Positions 12,868 to 25,900 are shown, counted from the stretch's first letter. The stretch is 64,000 nucleotides of DNA from Patagioenas fasciata (GCF_037038585.1 NC_092520.1:63260001-63324000); one strand, 5' to 3'. The notes: a model not told the origin generated them from the sequence alone. Made by a program: numbers and translations.

Positions 12868-12891
12868 TCTATCAGACTAGAGTCTGATAGA
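12868..12891. repeat. Perfect 11-bp-arm palindrome at the repeat edge
   Basis: TCTATCAGACT (12868-12878) and AGTCTGATAGA (12881-12891) are exact reverse complements separated by AG. The palindrome lies where similarity between the two LTR-like repeat copies begins. It is not visible at the matching edge of the copy at 26.1 kb, so it is probably local flanking DNA rather than part of the element. Confidence 0.85.
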
Positions 12892-13084
12892 AGTGAGGTG
12901 GCAACAACTCCACACTCCCAGGTTCACACAGTAGCATTTCCAGTAGAAACCTACACACAGAGCACACATACACAGCTGGCCAGGCAGGTCAGCCCAAATG
13001 GAGACACTCACATGAAAACAGGCAGCATCAGCTGCCTCACCCTCCTCCGTTCTCTGGCAGAGCAGGATGGAGGTCACTAGTAAG

Positions 13085-13166
13085 AGTATACCTATAAATA
13101 TATATGTATGTTAATGCATAGGTACACATATATATATGTATGTGTATATATATATATATATATACG
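13085..13166. repeat. TA-rich microsatellite (TA/GTAT units)
   Basis: A run of TATATATA with interspersed GTATG and ACACATA units, ending in about ten TA dinucleotides. The matching place in the sister repeat copy (about 26365-26375) has only a short CCCACACACAGG. The expansion is therefore specific to copy 1 and arose after it inserted. Length variation between individuals is likely. Confidence 0.92.
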
Positions 13167-13627
13167 TACAAGGTGGATCCCTCCAGCAGGTGGACTCAGA
13201 CATTCATTCTGCCCCACAGCTGCTGCCTGGATCCCACTCCCACCAGTTGCTGGCACCTGGATGTACAAACCCCCATGGCTGGAGCCCGTCTGTAGTCGCT
13301 GGCACGGATCATCTTACTTATCCCCTGCCCCAAGCTGGTTGGGACTCTTCTGGTGCCCCAGCGGCCACCACCCACAGTCTCACACTTAGACACAAACACA
13401 CACATGTGGGTCTCACTCCTAGAGATCCTCAGACCCCATTACCTCTCTGGCAGCTGGTGGGACTCCCCTGGTCCCAGCAATAGCCCTCTCCTCCTGTGGT
13501 CTCACCCTCAGAGACGGACAAACAGACACACGGGTCTGGGTCCCAGACCACTTCATGTACTCGCAGGGATCTTTGCTTTGCTCACACACTCACCAGCACC
13601 TACTGCAGCTGCTGCCAGCACTGACAC

Positions 13628-13837
13628 ATTAAGGTTCAGATTAGCTATTAGAAAACATTTCTTCATGGAAAGGATTGTGAGGTATTGGAACAGGCTGCCC
13701 AGGGAAGTGGTGGACTCACCATCCCTGGAGGTATTTAAAAGACGTATAGGGACATGGTCTAGTACTAGATTTAGGTTATGGTTGGACTCAATAATCTTAA
13801 TGGTCTCTTCCAACCAAAATGTTCCTATGATTCTATG
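13628..13837 (+). mobile_element. CR1 LINE fragment nested in the LTR-like repeat
   Basis: A 5'-truncated CR1 of about 210 bases. It reads the ORF2 tail in plus frame ([20 protein letters not shown], then [12 protein letters not shown]) and ends in the CR1 terminal unit ATTCTATG. It is flanked by TGACAC on both sides (13622-13627 and 13836-13841), a 6-bp target-site duplication. The sister repeat copy has a single TGACAC at 26817-26822, the empty site. The CR1 therefore inserted after the LTR-like repeat. Confidence 0.88.
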
Positions 13838-14493
13838 ACACGTGTGACCCTGTGGCTGGAGGTCCCACTCTGGTTGCTGCACTCAGATCCCCTAACACGA
13901 ATGTGCACACACAACAGAAAGCCTGCACCCAAGAAAGAGTTAGAAGGGAATTTAATAAGGAGAGAGGACAGGCTGCACTGATCAGGCAATGGGCATGGGT
14001 AGCTAAATGTATAACTCAGCTCCATATTTACATGCATCCAGCCCTTTTTATATGCTTATCCTTCTATTTTCCCATGTTTGTTTCTTCCTTTCCTGCTCAA
14101 AGCATCTCATAGTAAGTCCTGGGAAATACTAAAATGACCTTTCCCTGCATCCCTTAATATATTCCACTCCCAGGCAGCAATACCCCTCAGTCCAAAAGGT
14201 GCTCAGGTGGTGACCCATGTTGCTGTGTTTCACTTCTGGACAATGGGGCTGAGGGTCTCCTGGGACAGTCCTGAGAAGGTCCTGGACAGGGTTTTCTTTT
14301 TCCTGAGTCCCTGTTGTGCCTTTGGGCTTCTCTGGGCTTGTGGATGTGAGGCTTTGAAGGGCTAGTTCTTCCTGGGATCGCCCGCTGAGTACCCATGCAA
14401 GGTACAACTTGAGTGCCTCAAAATGCTGTTGTCTCTCTGTGCTTCTTTGTGGGTATATAGGGAAGCTTTACAGTTTAACCAATTATATCTCAG

Positions 14494-14580
14494 AGTATCC
14501 TAGAATCATAGGAGACCAGGTTGGAAGGGATCTTACGGATCATCTGGTCCAACTTTTTCTTGGCAAAAGCCAAGTCAGGT
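14494..14580 (-). mobile_element. CR1 LINE 3' end, minus strand
   Basis: Reverse-oriented CR1 terminus: TCCTAGAATCATAGG followed by GGTTGGAAGGGATCTTACGG and ATCATCTGGTCCAAC, the well-known CR1 3' untranslated region. Only the last 90 or so bases are recognisable. Sequence to the right no longer matches what I recall of CR1. Confidence 0.8.
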
Positions 14581-14589
14581 AAATTGCTC

Positions 14590-17500
14590 TGTGTACATGC
14601 CTATCGTTCTTGGTTATAAAGGAAGCTGGAGATATCCAACAGAGATATGAGCATGACACTTCTGGTTCCAGACCAAGAGAGAAGAACTGGGCCGCCCATC
14701 ATCCAGTGGTTTTTCAGGACGAGACCCAGACCAAAAAGTAGCCCCAAGAACACCTACCTTCCCTACATAGGGAAGAGTTGAATTGACTTTCCAAGGTGAC
14801 CCTTGGCCCTACCCCCTTGGTGTGGGACATACCAGCTTGAGAACGAGCCCAACATCAGTCCATGAGGGTGAGCTGCTACGCTATGTTTATTGTTATATGC
14901 TGTATTGTTAACTATTGTCACTCTTTCACTTTTTTACTTTGGTTAGAGATGTTTTAAAACAAAGCAAAAAGTCACTTAATGTTTGGCACTGCTGTGCTGG
15001 GGTTTGTTAAACACATCCCAGGCCCTGAAAGTTACAAAGGGAAGGTATCTAGTTCCGGACATTACATGGTTTCAGGCTGCATCATCTTGCCATGGCAAGG
15101 GCTTATCTGAGTAAGTGAAGGCTTATCATGTTAGGCTTCTAGGGAACTTCATAATGGAAAATGGGATGTCCATGATGTTTGCCCAGAGGTAAGCAGCAAT
15201 GAAGAGAATTAAGAAGGTGACTGAAGTTTTAAATATCTAATTTTGGGATTAAATGTGAAATCGTATGTTCTGTAATGGGTGATTTGAAGTTCATGTCCTT
15301 AAATACTCGGTGGTGTTACCAACTTTACCTAAACAGGTTGGCTGAAACATTTGTGCTATTAGTTTGTAAGTCCAGACTCAGAAATTTTTAAAACCGTAGC
15401 ACTTATTTTAACTGCTGTTTTTCCAGGTATGCTCCAGAAAAGGCAAAGACAGTGACTGGGGAAGGCAGAGGTTCCCATTTGCCATCCCCAGGTGCTTGCT
15501 GGGCTCTTTTTCTGAATGACTCAGTACAGTACAGATGGTGAAGTAGTTTCCAAGAAAAAAAAAGAGATCTATTGTGCACTAATGTATTTTTCAAGGAAAA
15601 TCCCTTTTAAGTCATCACAAATGTGCTGTAATAGTTACTAGAGGACCTGTTTTCCACCCATAGTTTCTTTTATACTTAACTTCAAAAACCTGTATCTTTC
15701 CGGCTTGGAATTAAACTCAAAGTGTTGCTTTATCAGACCATTTGTTGTTGCAGTAGCTGGTTGATTACAGATGTACATAATTTTTTTTCCTGGTCTTTTT
15801 AGAGGGCAAATCACTATGGTAACCACATTACAGAAAATTGCTTGGTCTCCTTAAAATACCCTTCAGAAAAAGGTCATTTGTTATTAACATTTTCTGACTA
15901 AACTCAAAATGTTAACAACATCAAGAATGTTGTCATTGTTTCTACACTTAGATGGGTTTTTTCTTTCCTATGTACCTTTCACTCAACTATCAAAACAGGA
16001 CAAAATATTGAGACTCGAAAACAATTGTAAAGCTTCAGACTTTTGAGTATGTTTTGAAATACCAGGATTCGCTCACATTACTTTGTTTCTGCTGCTGGCA
16101 TGCACAGCTTTGTTTCATTGTTTTCATTTCTCCGATTCTGAGAAAAATCCATGCTGAAGTTACTCTTTCAACCTCTGTAAGCTACAATTGAAATGAAGAG
16201 GCAGGTGTATGACTATTACAGACAGCCGTCTGTTGTTGGTTGATGAAATAGCTGTTCTGGATAGTCATTTAAAAGCCTGGAAATGGCTGGTTAAAGGTTT
16301 CTACTCTCAGAGTAAAACACATCCAAGGGGTGTTAGATAGGAAAAATCAGGTCTGATTGTAATAATAGGGTCCTAGCCTGTGAAATGAGAACACACAAAG
16401 TTGTTCTCTTTCTGGCGTATGCCTCTTGTGTTCTGCCTGATTGGACATGTTGTTTCTTTGCCATTTCACATTATCTACATTGCCGGCAAAGGATTCTCAC
16501 ATTTGTATAGTTTTCTTGTTTTGCAGATAGCTATTTGCAGCTTTTATCCAAGCCCAGTAAACAATTAAAAAAAAAAAATCCCCTTTCTTGGAGTTCCGTC
16601 ATTTTGGAATTGACAAACAAGTTAAAGAGGCTGCCAAAAGAAAGCATGAGTTGGAGGAAGTTAATTCGCATTGATGTGTGCATGCCACTGATAGCAAGTT
16701 CTGCCTATGACATTCTGACATCGCCTCTCAAAAAAGAGGAAGAGTGGAGTGGAGTGAAAGACTAAGAGGATGTTCATTTAATTGGAAAGCCTACTGAGAT
16801 CTGAGGCAGCTGAGGCAAAGGATGCACCCTTTTTCTGCACAATGGCGTTGGTTGAAGGTTGTATATAAGGTGGCCTTATTAAAGTGACAAGGCAATTTAA
16901 TTCTTTTGTGCACAATGATTCTACTTCATTGATTTACAATGGGAAGGATATAATTTTGCTAGTGTTGGCAAAAAGCTCAAATGTCAGGCTTTTCAAATTG
17001 CCATACTTGCCTTGTTCAGGATGAATAATGAATAAGTCACCTTTTGTCTACAGTTAAATATTCTTGAATAAATACAAAGAACATAAAAGACATAAATGAT
17101 TGCCTGATTTATATTTAAAATAAAGATCAACATTATGATAAATGGTTGAAAATGCTTAGTGTGAAGTAATATGACTATGCTGATAATTACATTATCAATT
17201 AAAGGACTGCCCAGGTGTGGAGTGTTATAGAATGGATGGCAGAGAGAAACCCCAGTGTGGAACATGCCAAACTTGGCTGTCTGGAAAGGCTGTGTGGGGG
17301 TAGTGAAGAGACCCTTAGCTATGCAGGGGATCTCACGTTTAAAATTGGAGCTTTTAATGTACTGAAACATCCATTCTCTCGAGAAGCTGTAGCTGTTGCT
17401 TCTCACTTTGTCACTTAGCAGGGTGTATTGGTCTTGTATCTGGAAACAGGTTTTGCTCCATTTATTCCTGATGGTTTGGGTAGGCAGAGAAGGCTGCTCG

Positions 17501-19450
17501 TAATTTCTTGGTATCTGTATTTATTCAGAGAGGACCAGATCTTGAAGACCTTCCAAGCCTAACATTCATAACTGACAGTGTTGTCAAGGCCTCAGTAAAA
17601 GAACTGGATCAACTTGGAAGAACATGAAACGCAGAAATATACTGAATGCTCCCAACATCTGATTTCTAGACCAAAAAGCAAGAGGCCTTGCCTCTGTATG
17701 CACAAGTGCACAGCCTTCAGTTTGACCTAAGTGATTGTGTTAAAATCATGCCTAGTCACGACCTGTTATTCTTCTTCTTTTAGAAAACTTTCTTTGTCCT
17801 TATTAAATTTCTCAATGTCTTAAACAAAGTGATCAGAAAAAGTGGAGGATTAGCTGCTTAGACATTTCTGTTAGATGAAATGTATACTTTTAGCTTGTAG
17901 TAGGGCAGCAGGCAGTCTCAGAAGGAGCTGGCTGGCATGGTATGTTATGGTATCTCAGGACGCTGAACATAAAAATGTGAGATGGAGTATGATGGAGTGG
18001 GTACAACATGTGTCTGGGCCCTATGGTACGTGGGTCATGATGATGTAAGGAAGGATCATAGTGCCTACACACAAGAAGGCCTTATAACAGTGTTGCAGGC
18101 AAATGCAACACCCCCATAGTATAATATGCTTAACTTTACTGCTAATCTCATACTTTAATTCTGTATGTGTATATCTGAGAGAGGAGGATTTCCAGGACTC
18201 TTAAAAAAATACCCAAACTGACCATCCCCAAAAAGCCTTCCAGCAATGTGCCATATGATACTAAGTTGGCATCAATAGGAGATCATCAGTAGGAACAATT
18301 ACATCCACCGTGCAAACATCATCTATTCCATGAACCAAGTATTATGCAATAGTAGCAGACTGTAGCTCTTTAAATGAACCAGGGTGGGGTGTAGGGATTG
18401 CAGGAGAGTTTTATGTACATTGCTGACAGCAGAGATTCTTTAGCTTTGGGCAGGGGCAGCAGGTGCTCTTCTGTCTACACTCTTCTATGACATCTTTAAT
18501 CTCTCATTGTACCAGTCTTTCCTTTGGCACTCCCCAGGCTCTCCTGTTCTCGTCTTCTCATTCTCCCACACATGCCTTGTTCAGTAGGTCCAAGGTTCTC
18601 CTTTTGATCCCTTGTCCCAGACCCATATTCTCAAGAACTATTCTTGCTTTCTATGTGTATGTGCTCACATTTATTTATTTTTCTTCCCAATCTCATTTCT
18701 CGCTTCCATGAGGTGTGTTGTGATGCAAATTGAGAAGGAGTTATTTCACCCTCTTTCCTGAGCATTTGTTCCAAAAACCCAGCGAAGAACAGTAGCTCAA
18801 ATAAAAAATGCTCTCACCTTACCTACTTGCAGTGTGCTACTTGCTTGTCTCTGCACAGGATGATGGTAATGACCAGTGATGTTGTCCAGGAGCAGAATCT
18901 AACTTTGTCCACTCTGTCCTGTAGTGTTAGGCTAGATGTTGGGAGTGATTAATTTTTCCCTTCCTACTACGAGTTCTTCTTATGGGTATCCCCTAGCTGC
19001 TCTATCACAGGTTTGTCATTGTCACTTGACTGTTTCCTGAAGGAGTTTGTGTGTTGGCAGCTGGCATGTGAAAGCTTTCAGGTACATATAGGGTTTCCTG
19101 CTTTTTTCTAAAGTATTGCTGGCCAGTGATTCCTGTAGTACTTATTTCTGATGTGGCTTTTAATTTCCAGAGCTGAGTAGTTTTGAAGGTATATTAAATG
19201 TGATGTTAAATGACTCTTTTGCAGTGTGTCATTGTTAGAAAATCAAATTTAATTTCTTATGATGTTATCTGCGAATCTATATACGTTGTGATAGGGACTC
19301 ATCATTCTGAAGCTGCCAGATTTCTTCATTTCTTTGTTGTTGCTCACATACCATTGACTAGGGTGAAGTCCCAATGTTGTGTTATAACGAAACACAAGAA
19401 GAAGATGAGCATTGCATTCTACTTTTAGAGATTTTGAATAATTTTAAGCT
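14590..19450. other. Unique AT-rich sequence
   Basis: No confident gene. The first 450 bases (to about 15040) are somewhat GC-richer and may be another degraded retroelement, but I could not assign it. The rest is AT-rich with chance-level open frames, the longest 137 codons on minus at 16993-17406 with no exon structure. Confidence 0.55.
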
Positions 19451-19453
19451 AGG

Positions 19454-19600
19454 TTGTGGAGTCTCCTTCTCTGGAGGCATTCAAAACCCGCCTGGACACA
19501 TTCCTATGTAACCTCATCTAGGTGTTCCTGCTCTGGCAGGGAGATTGGACTGGATGATCTTTCGAGGTCCCTTCCAATCCCTGACATTCTGTGATTCTGT
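19454..19600 (+). mobile_element. CR1 LINE 3' end, plus strand
   Basis: Contains GGAGTCTCCTTCTCTGGAGG, then CTGGACACATTCCTATG, GGACTGGATGATCTTTCGAG and GACATTCTGTGATTCTG at the 3' end. This is the same CR1 3' region as the copies at 2.3 and 25.5 kb. It is severely 5'-truncated (about 147 bases) and has no coding capacity. Confidence 0.9.
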
Positions 19601-22600
19601 TTATACATGATCTTAAAACTTCTATTAAGCAAAAATGCATTCATTGCACGTTTCCATTTACCGGCAAAGGTAAATAGCATAGCCTCGATTGTACCTTTTC
19701 TCTCACGTTACTGCTGTGGATCTAATTGACCAAGAAGCTGCTGTACTTCTGAGTGTGTGGAAACAACCTGGCTCATGATTTGTTTGAGTCCTGCGATAAT
19801 AGCATAGTTACGGTAGCTTTACTTGCAAAAGCAGTCTGTTGTATTGAGTAAGTGTAGTGAGCTACAAGGGGAAATTAAGGTAGATAGGAAAATACAGTAT
19901 GTAATAACATTCCTTTTAGACTGTGCAGAATCAATCAATGCTCTATCTGCAGCAGTTGCTACATCATTCTCCCGATAAGGCTACATGGGCCAGCTTCTTC
20001 TCAAATCTTGCTTTCTCTGGTTTTGTTTCAGGTCCATCCAAGATCTTACATTCTTCTTGAATGAAAAGCAGAGATTATGATAAATTCTTTTCACTGGTGT
20101 TTTTGGGGGCTCCAGCTTCACCATCTGACCACGAGATACAGGAGTGAGGTGTGTTATCAGTATTATAATAAAAGCATCAGTCTTCATGGAAAACGTGGAA
20201 GAGACTGAAATAACGTGTCCTTGTTTGTGCATGTTAGCTATGGTAAATAAGGACCCCCCTGACATAGAGTCTTCATTCTTTTTCTATTTGCTTAGCCACT
20301 GCTGTCATGAAAAGCAAATGTGAAAGACTATAATGGACTTAACTGACAGTGTAATCAGAAGAATACACCTTGTTTGAACATTACCCCTCTGCAGGGGTAG
20401 AATGGAGAATGAGACATGCAACTGCTGTTCCAGTGAGGACCAAATGAGCACCAAAGTTCCATTTTCACCTGAAATGAGACTTACAGAGGGCAACAACTTA
20501 CAAATCAATATCTATTAAGCAAAATAAATTAGTATAAAATGACCACAGAATAGTCCAGGTTGGAAGAGACCTCGAAAGATCAGTCAGTCCAATCTTTTGT
20601 TCCAATGCCAAGGAAAAAAAAGCATAATGGAACTTCTTTGTTAACTCTAAGTATTTGTCCTGCATCCAGAAAATGGTGGAAGAATGGCCTATTTCAAGGA
20701 TTCACATAGCTGGCAATGCATTTCAGGACTTCTTCGCAAGGTTCATTTTTGCAAGAATATGCACAAAAAGATATATTTTAGTACTGGAGACTGTTAGCAT
20801 TTGAAGCCCAACCCTGAGCAATGAAGTTAGCCAATTTTATCAGTTTCTGCCATCCTCCATTCATTCACCATGATAAATGTCCTGTAATAGGTTTTCTTTT
20901 TAAATACAAGCTTTTATTATGGTAGTATATTTTTTAAAACTCAAGACTGAGGAAAGTGGAACTATAAAGATGAATACTGCTTTTTGCTCACTTATGTAAT
21001 TCTAGCATCTCTCTTTATTTTGACATTAAAACAAGTCTCTTGAGTAGAAACTGGATGTTATACGAGCAAGATGCCATTTTTAGGAAGGATTTATAAAGCA
21101 TTGTTCCGGTAACTGGCTCTCCAAACTTCCTTTGTGTGAGAATTGTTTGAGAAAGTACTGGAATAGCAAGCAGAAAGTAGAGTAAGTCTTTTCCACCCTT
21201 CTTTAAGGAAAATTCTGAGAACTGTGCAAACTCCTGGACTTATGTGAACTGCATTTTGCAGGTTATTCAATTACTCTGATCTGTCAGCATAGTTTACACA
21301 TAATTTGAGGTCTGGGAAGAGATCAGTGCTTGCTGTTCAGAAACTTCTTTGTGTGTGAAAGATTTCTTCATATCTGGAAACCTTAGGTTAAAAATAAAAA
21401 TGCATTCAATTCAAAATACAAATTCTATGTATTTTTGTTCTAGATGGAAGTTGTTTTCTTTGTGTTTTATGGGCAGGTTGAACTAAAGAAGTGTGTAGTG
21501 AATTCTACACAAAGATGTTTCTCAGCAACTGAGCTAGGTCTCTTCCTTACTCTATGATGGAGTACAGAAAACTTCTGGGCAGATTTTATATTTCCTCATG
21601 CTAAGCTTTTACTAACATGTAGTTTAAAGCCAGCAAGCTGCTTTCTCTCTCCTGTCTCTGTGGCTGACTTCAGACAAATATTTTCAAAATTTTTAGAGCA
21701 AGAGATATCTCAAATGTGCAAATATTTCAGGATAGCGTGCCCTTAGGAAGAAATCCCTGAAATGCCTTTGCAGAACATGGTTTCAGTTGGTGTGAACCAG
21801 CACTGTTTGCATGTATAAGAGATGAACTAGCACAGAGTGGCTGGGAGGAGAGTTATTTGCAAATCTTGTTCCCTCACTTTCTTGTGTGCCTCACAGGGCA
21901 GGAGGGCAGGTAGAAGCAAAAGAGGGGTGACAGAGCATTGCAAGGGACTTGAATTTCAGCTCCTGGATTGCTGCTGAGCTGATGGAAAAGGAGGGATCCA
22001 TGGGGAGGGTGTTTGCCCAACACTTCAACTCACTGGCTGTGAGAAAGAGAATGGCTGTGGCTGCTTCTTGTGTGAACACCAGGGGGTATGAAGGTGTAGT
22101 CTGGGTGAGAGACTACACTTACCTCCCCACAGATTTTGTGAGTTACCAGGACCAGCAATCAGTGACAGAGATCTGAGAGGAGCACAACTCAGGCTCTGGA
22201 TTCACCTTTGAAGAGCTCTAGAGAATCTTGCATGTGGAGAAAAATGATTTAAAAGCACTCTTTGAAAGTTGCCTTTGGCTTGCATAATACAATATGCTGA
22301 TGCACACATGTAAGACCAACATTTGTTCTAATTTTATTTGCTTTTAGAAAGTGTGTACAAGATTTAATCAACAAAGACCTGTCTTGCCAGTAAGATGAAG
22401 ACCAGTGGGAGCAGATATACAGTAGAGAGAAATAAAGAGAATGAACAGTTGCTCCTTCTTTGCCCAAGAGTTATTTTTAAATTCTGTCCCAGGCATAATT
22501 TTCCACCTGCTTTTTTTTTAAACCTTGAAGTACAGATTTAAAAAAAAATGCTACTTCTGCCCTTTGATTCCTCAGGGAGAGGTGTGATATCTTATTATTG

Positions 22601-25455
22601 ACTAGAAATTAGCTTTAGCTTTTTCTCCTGGCTTGGACTACAAAGTCAAGCTGTGATTCTGTTTTCTGAGAGTGGTTGCTAGAGTAGACCATCAACAGGG
22701 CAGCCTAAAAGATGATCACTTAGCAATGAATCATCTTCACTCTTTTTCACTACTTACCTTGGCTTCTTCCTTTTGTTGGATTTAAATGTTTGTGATTTTC
22801 ACCTCTTTATCCATCATAGCACACCATTGACTGAATAATACACTTTTATTAAGCTTCCCTCTTTCTGTGAAATAAATGCCAGTAATAATCAGTCAATCAT
22901 TCAGTCCATATGAATGTAGAATTTAGATGTGGCTGTTTGAAACAGGTTTATAATATACCATTTCTTGGTACAGCATGTTCTTCGATAGCATTCTTTTAAA
23001 TGTCTGTTTCCAACTGCACTTGAAAGCACCTTTGAAAGAAATTGTTTGTGACGCTATACTTAGTTTAAATATCCTTCTCTTTTCTTCAGCATTTTTGTCT
23101 GTGTTTCATTTCTATGCAAATTATAGCTTTGTGAGTTAGTAAAATTTTACAAACCAGTTGAAATGCAGCTATGGAATGAATTATCAGAGAAAATTTGGAA
23201 AATACACTCATGAAAGGAAAACTGAGGAAAACATTTAAATCTAATTGTGTATTATTCAAAGAGAATTTCAGAGCAACTCTTAGGCAAATATTACATAAAT
23301 GTATACCTATATTAAATGATTAATTTACCACAGGTAATATACTTGAAGGCTCAGGGACTATTTTCCCATTAGCCTGTGCATGTGGCACTTCTCATCTGAA
23401 ATACAGCCTAGGTACAGAAATGCACTTAACTCACTCACGGGGAATTGCAGAGAAGGAATTGTGAATGTAACGCTTGTAAACATCTAGAGAGCAAAGGCAG
23501 TTGCTACCAACTCTCCCAAGGCTTTGTTTCCATCAGACTGACAGTAATTGAGTTTAACCTCACAAGGAAAACAATCCTTCATGACCAAGAATGTTTTTGT
23601 ATCCTCCCAAGTGTAAAGCATCCAACACTCCTAAATTCCTTAACAGCAACTGGCAGATCTACCGTGAATACTCTGAATGAGTACCAGATTCTCAGCAATT
23701 GATCTCCAAAATGGGAGATTTGGTAGCTGCACGTTTGTCAGTCAAGAATAATTTCCGTGATTTGTGCCTCCATGAGATATCTGCTTCCCCTCATGAGACA
23801 GGTGGCTTTGTGAATAGTTTCATCCCTCATTTCAACATTTACCTAGGAAGGATGTGGGCTGAAATGCAGAGGCACAGGGACTAAATGACCTCCAGTACTT
23901 CCAGAGACTCCATTTGAGACAGGAGTTGCAGTCTAACCCAAAGGTTGTGTTGATGTCTCCAGAGTCCAGGAGATATTGTAGCAGAGCTTGACACAAGACT
24001 TTTTTTTTAAAAAAAACCACATATTATAAAAGGCTAATTCTACTCATGCTTTCCCATTCACAAGTACTGAGCTGCTTGTCCAGAGGGTCTGGCTAGGACA
24101 GAGGATGAGGAGTACCAGGGTACCCTTTCCTCTTATCTCCCGTGTTCTTCAACACATGGTCAACAAGATGAGGTCACCAAGATGTGTTGTTTAAGAGTTG
24201 ACAGTGGTTGTGGTCTTTTGGGACATCCTGAGCCACTCGCCTGCATCATTAGGATTTATTCCCTTTCAGCTCCTTATCTGTGTGTGTCTTACCACTCCGG
24301 TCCTATCCATTATCTTTCTGTCATCCTCTCATAATTCAGATTGTCTTTTGTTTAAGTCTGGGTGCTTTCTCCATCTGTGTGTCCTGGGAAACTGTGTATC
24401 TGGGTGCTAGGAACTTGCAGATCTGCTAACCTGGGTGCTATCAGCACCTGCCATTCTTACAGCCCTGCATCTGATTTTTCTTTTGGTGTTTCTGCAACCA
24501 GGCATGCTTGTTCACCCTCCATTCATACCAGTCTTAATATTGTTATTACAAATCTCTGTTTTCATGGATGGACTTAATTGGTTTGGGTTTCTGCACCCAG
24601 CACAATGTCTCCTCAATCCACACAGATCAGCAGTGACAGCTTCTGTGGAGCAAACACGCTCAAACAAACAGTATTTTCTGAAGTATTGATGTAACTAAGG
24701 AGAAGCTTCAATAGAGCACATTGGGATATATAAACTGAAATGCAGGCAGACTTAAGGGATTGAAGTCTAATGTTACAACCCAAGCTCCCTCTTCTTAGTT
24801 GCCTGCTCAACCTGGAGGTTTATCTGGTGTATCCCATTTCCTTGTGAAGTTCCCCAGTTCAAGCAGACAGGCAATTAGCTTGTGCCTAATATTGCTGAAG
24901 GTCAATCAGCTACTGTACATGCCCTTGAAAAAACCAGTCTTCAAGGAACAAGCCTGTGCAACACTTGCTGGGAGAACTCAGTCCCATGTGAAACTCCACA
25001 GCAAGAAATTCTGCCTTGAGGGGCTGTTTTGGAGCTGTTTGGGTCACTGCTTGGAGGCTCCTAGCTCAGCCTATGTCCTCCAAAGGGAACTGCAGTGCCA
25101 AACAAGGCATTCTGGCTCATACTTCAGGGGCCAGGTACCCTGCACTGGGCATCCTTATGAAGCAGTAATGATATATGCAATGCCCCCATGAAAAAAAAAC
25201 CCAAATAACCCTGTGCCTCTGCTCTGCAGTGAAGTCCATCTACTTACAAATTGGTTTTGGCGGTAGGATCGCTTATATTGAGTAAAGATCACATGAAACT
25301 TTGCATTCCTCTTATTTAATCAGACACAATAGTAGTCATCAGCTGGTATTTTATGTATTTCTAAATGGATGACAAGGGAAATTTAATCTTTAATTTGAAT
25401 CTCCATCAAAGATATATTATAAGCATGCAATTATTTTTCTGTAATGCAGAATAGA
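19601..25455. other. Unique AT-rich sequence with one CR1 remnant
   Basis: Apart from the CR1 end at 20542-20612, no repeat or gene is recognisable. The longest open frame (24799-25191, plus, 130 codons) starts directly after an in-frame TAG. It has no identifiable domain and is most likely chance. T/A homopolymer runs occur near 22510-22550 and 24000-24017. Confidence 0.55.
20542..20612 (-). mobile_element. CR1 LINE 3' end, minus strand
   Basis: CCACAGAATAGTCCAGGTTG followed by GAAGAGACCTCGAAAGATCA and CAGTCCAATC is the reverse complement of a CR1 3' terminus. Only about 70 bases are recognisable. Confidence 0.8.
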
Positions 25456-25458
25456 GAG

Positions 25459-25900
25459 ATACAGAATCATACAGAATCACAGAATAGTTGGGGTTGGAAA
25501 GGACCTCTGAAGGTCATCCAGTCCAACCCACCTGCAGGTTCACCCAGAGCAGATCACACAGGAATGTGTCCAGGTGGGTTTTGAATGTCTCCAGAGAAGG
25601 AGACTCCACAACCTCTCTGGGCAGCCTGTTCCAGTGCTCTGGCACCCCCAAAGTAAAGAAGTTTCTCCTCATATTCAGGTGGAACCTCCTATACCTAAGT
25701 TCGTGCCCTTTGCCTCTCATCCTATCGTTGGGCATCACTGAAAGGAGTCTGTTCTCCTGATATCCACCCTTGAGATACTTATAAGCATTTGTAAGATCCC
25801 CTCTCAGCCTTCTCTGCTTCAGGTTGAATAGACCCAGCTCTCTCAGTCTCTCCTCATAAGAAAGATGCTCCAGAACCCTGATCCTCTTCATAGCCCAGAA
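25459..25900 (-). mobile_element. CR1 LINE 3' end, best-preserved copy, minus strand
   Basis: About 440 bases of CR1. At its 3' end (left) it has tandem ACAGAATC units. On the minus strand an uninterrupted frame of 125 codons (25891-25514) encodes the end of the CR1 ORF2 protein: YEERLRELGLFNLKQRRLRG, then [20 protein letters not shown] and SPSLETFKTHLD. This is the segment after the reverse-transcriptase domain; the endonuclease and reverse transcriptase are missing through 5' truncation, so the copy cannot move. It looks younger than the other copies because the frame is intact. Its 5' end stops about 20 bases before the hAT-type element. Confidence 0.93.

Larger units (their letters stand above)
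12890..14470 (-). mobile_element. LTR-like interspersed repeat, copy 1 (interrupted)
   Basis: This block is homologous to 26110-27392 in the same orientation. In the ungapped stretch 13341-13425 versus 26530-26614 only 4 of 85 positions differ, all transitions. Copy 1 is interrupted by a TA-rich microsatellite and by a nested CR1. On the minus strand there is a TATA-box-like TATAAAAAGG at 14052-14043 and an ATTAAA about 90 bases downstream (13956-13951), a spacing typical of a retroviral LTR from promoter to polyadenylation signal. This suggests a solo LTR with U3 on the right. The family is not recognised and the TG...CA ends were not identified. The open frames here (up to 161 codons) are not genes. 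Confidence 0.6.

Noticed and set aside
13353-13838. 161-codon plus-strand frame as a gene
   Set aside because: It runs from the LTR-like repeat into the nested CR1; its end is the CR1 ORF2 tail and its start is not conserved in the sister copy.
23474-23496. miR-30-like seed TGTAAACATC
   Set aside because: The bases after the seed do not match miR-30 and no precursor hairpin is visible around it.
24799-25191. 130-codon plus frame preceded by a TTAG acceptor-like site
   Set aside because: The TAG is the in-frame stop that bounds the frame, so the apparent acceptor is trivial. No other exon evidence.
25514-25891. 125-codon minus-strand frame as a host gene
   Set aside because: It is the end of the CR1 ORF2 protein inside a truncated retrotransposon.
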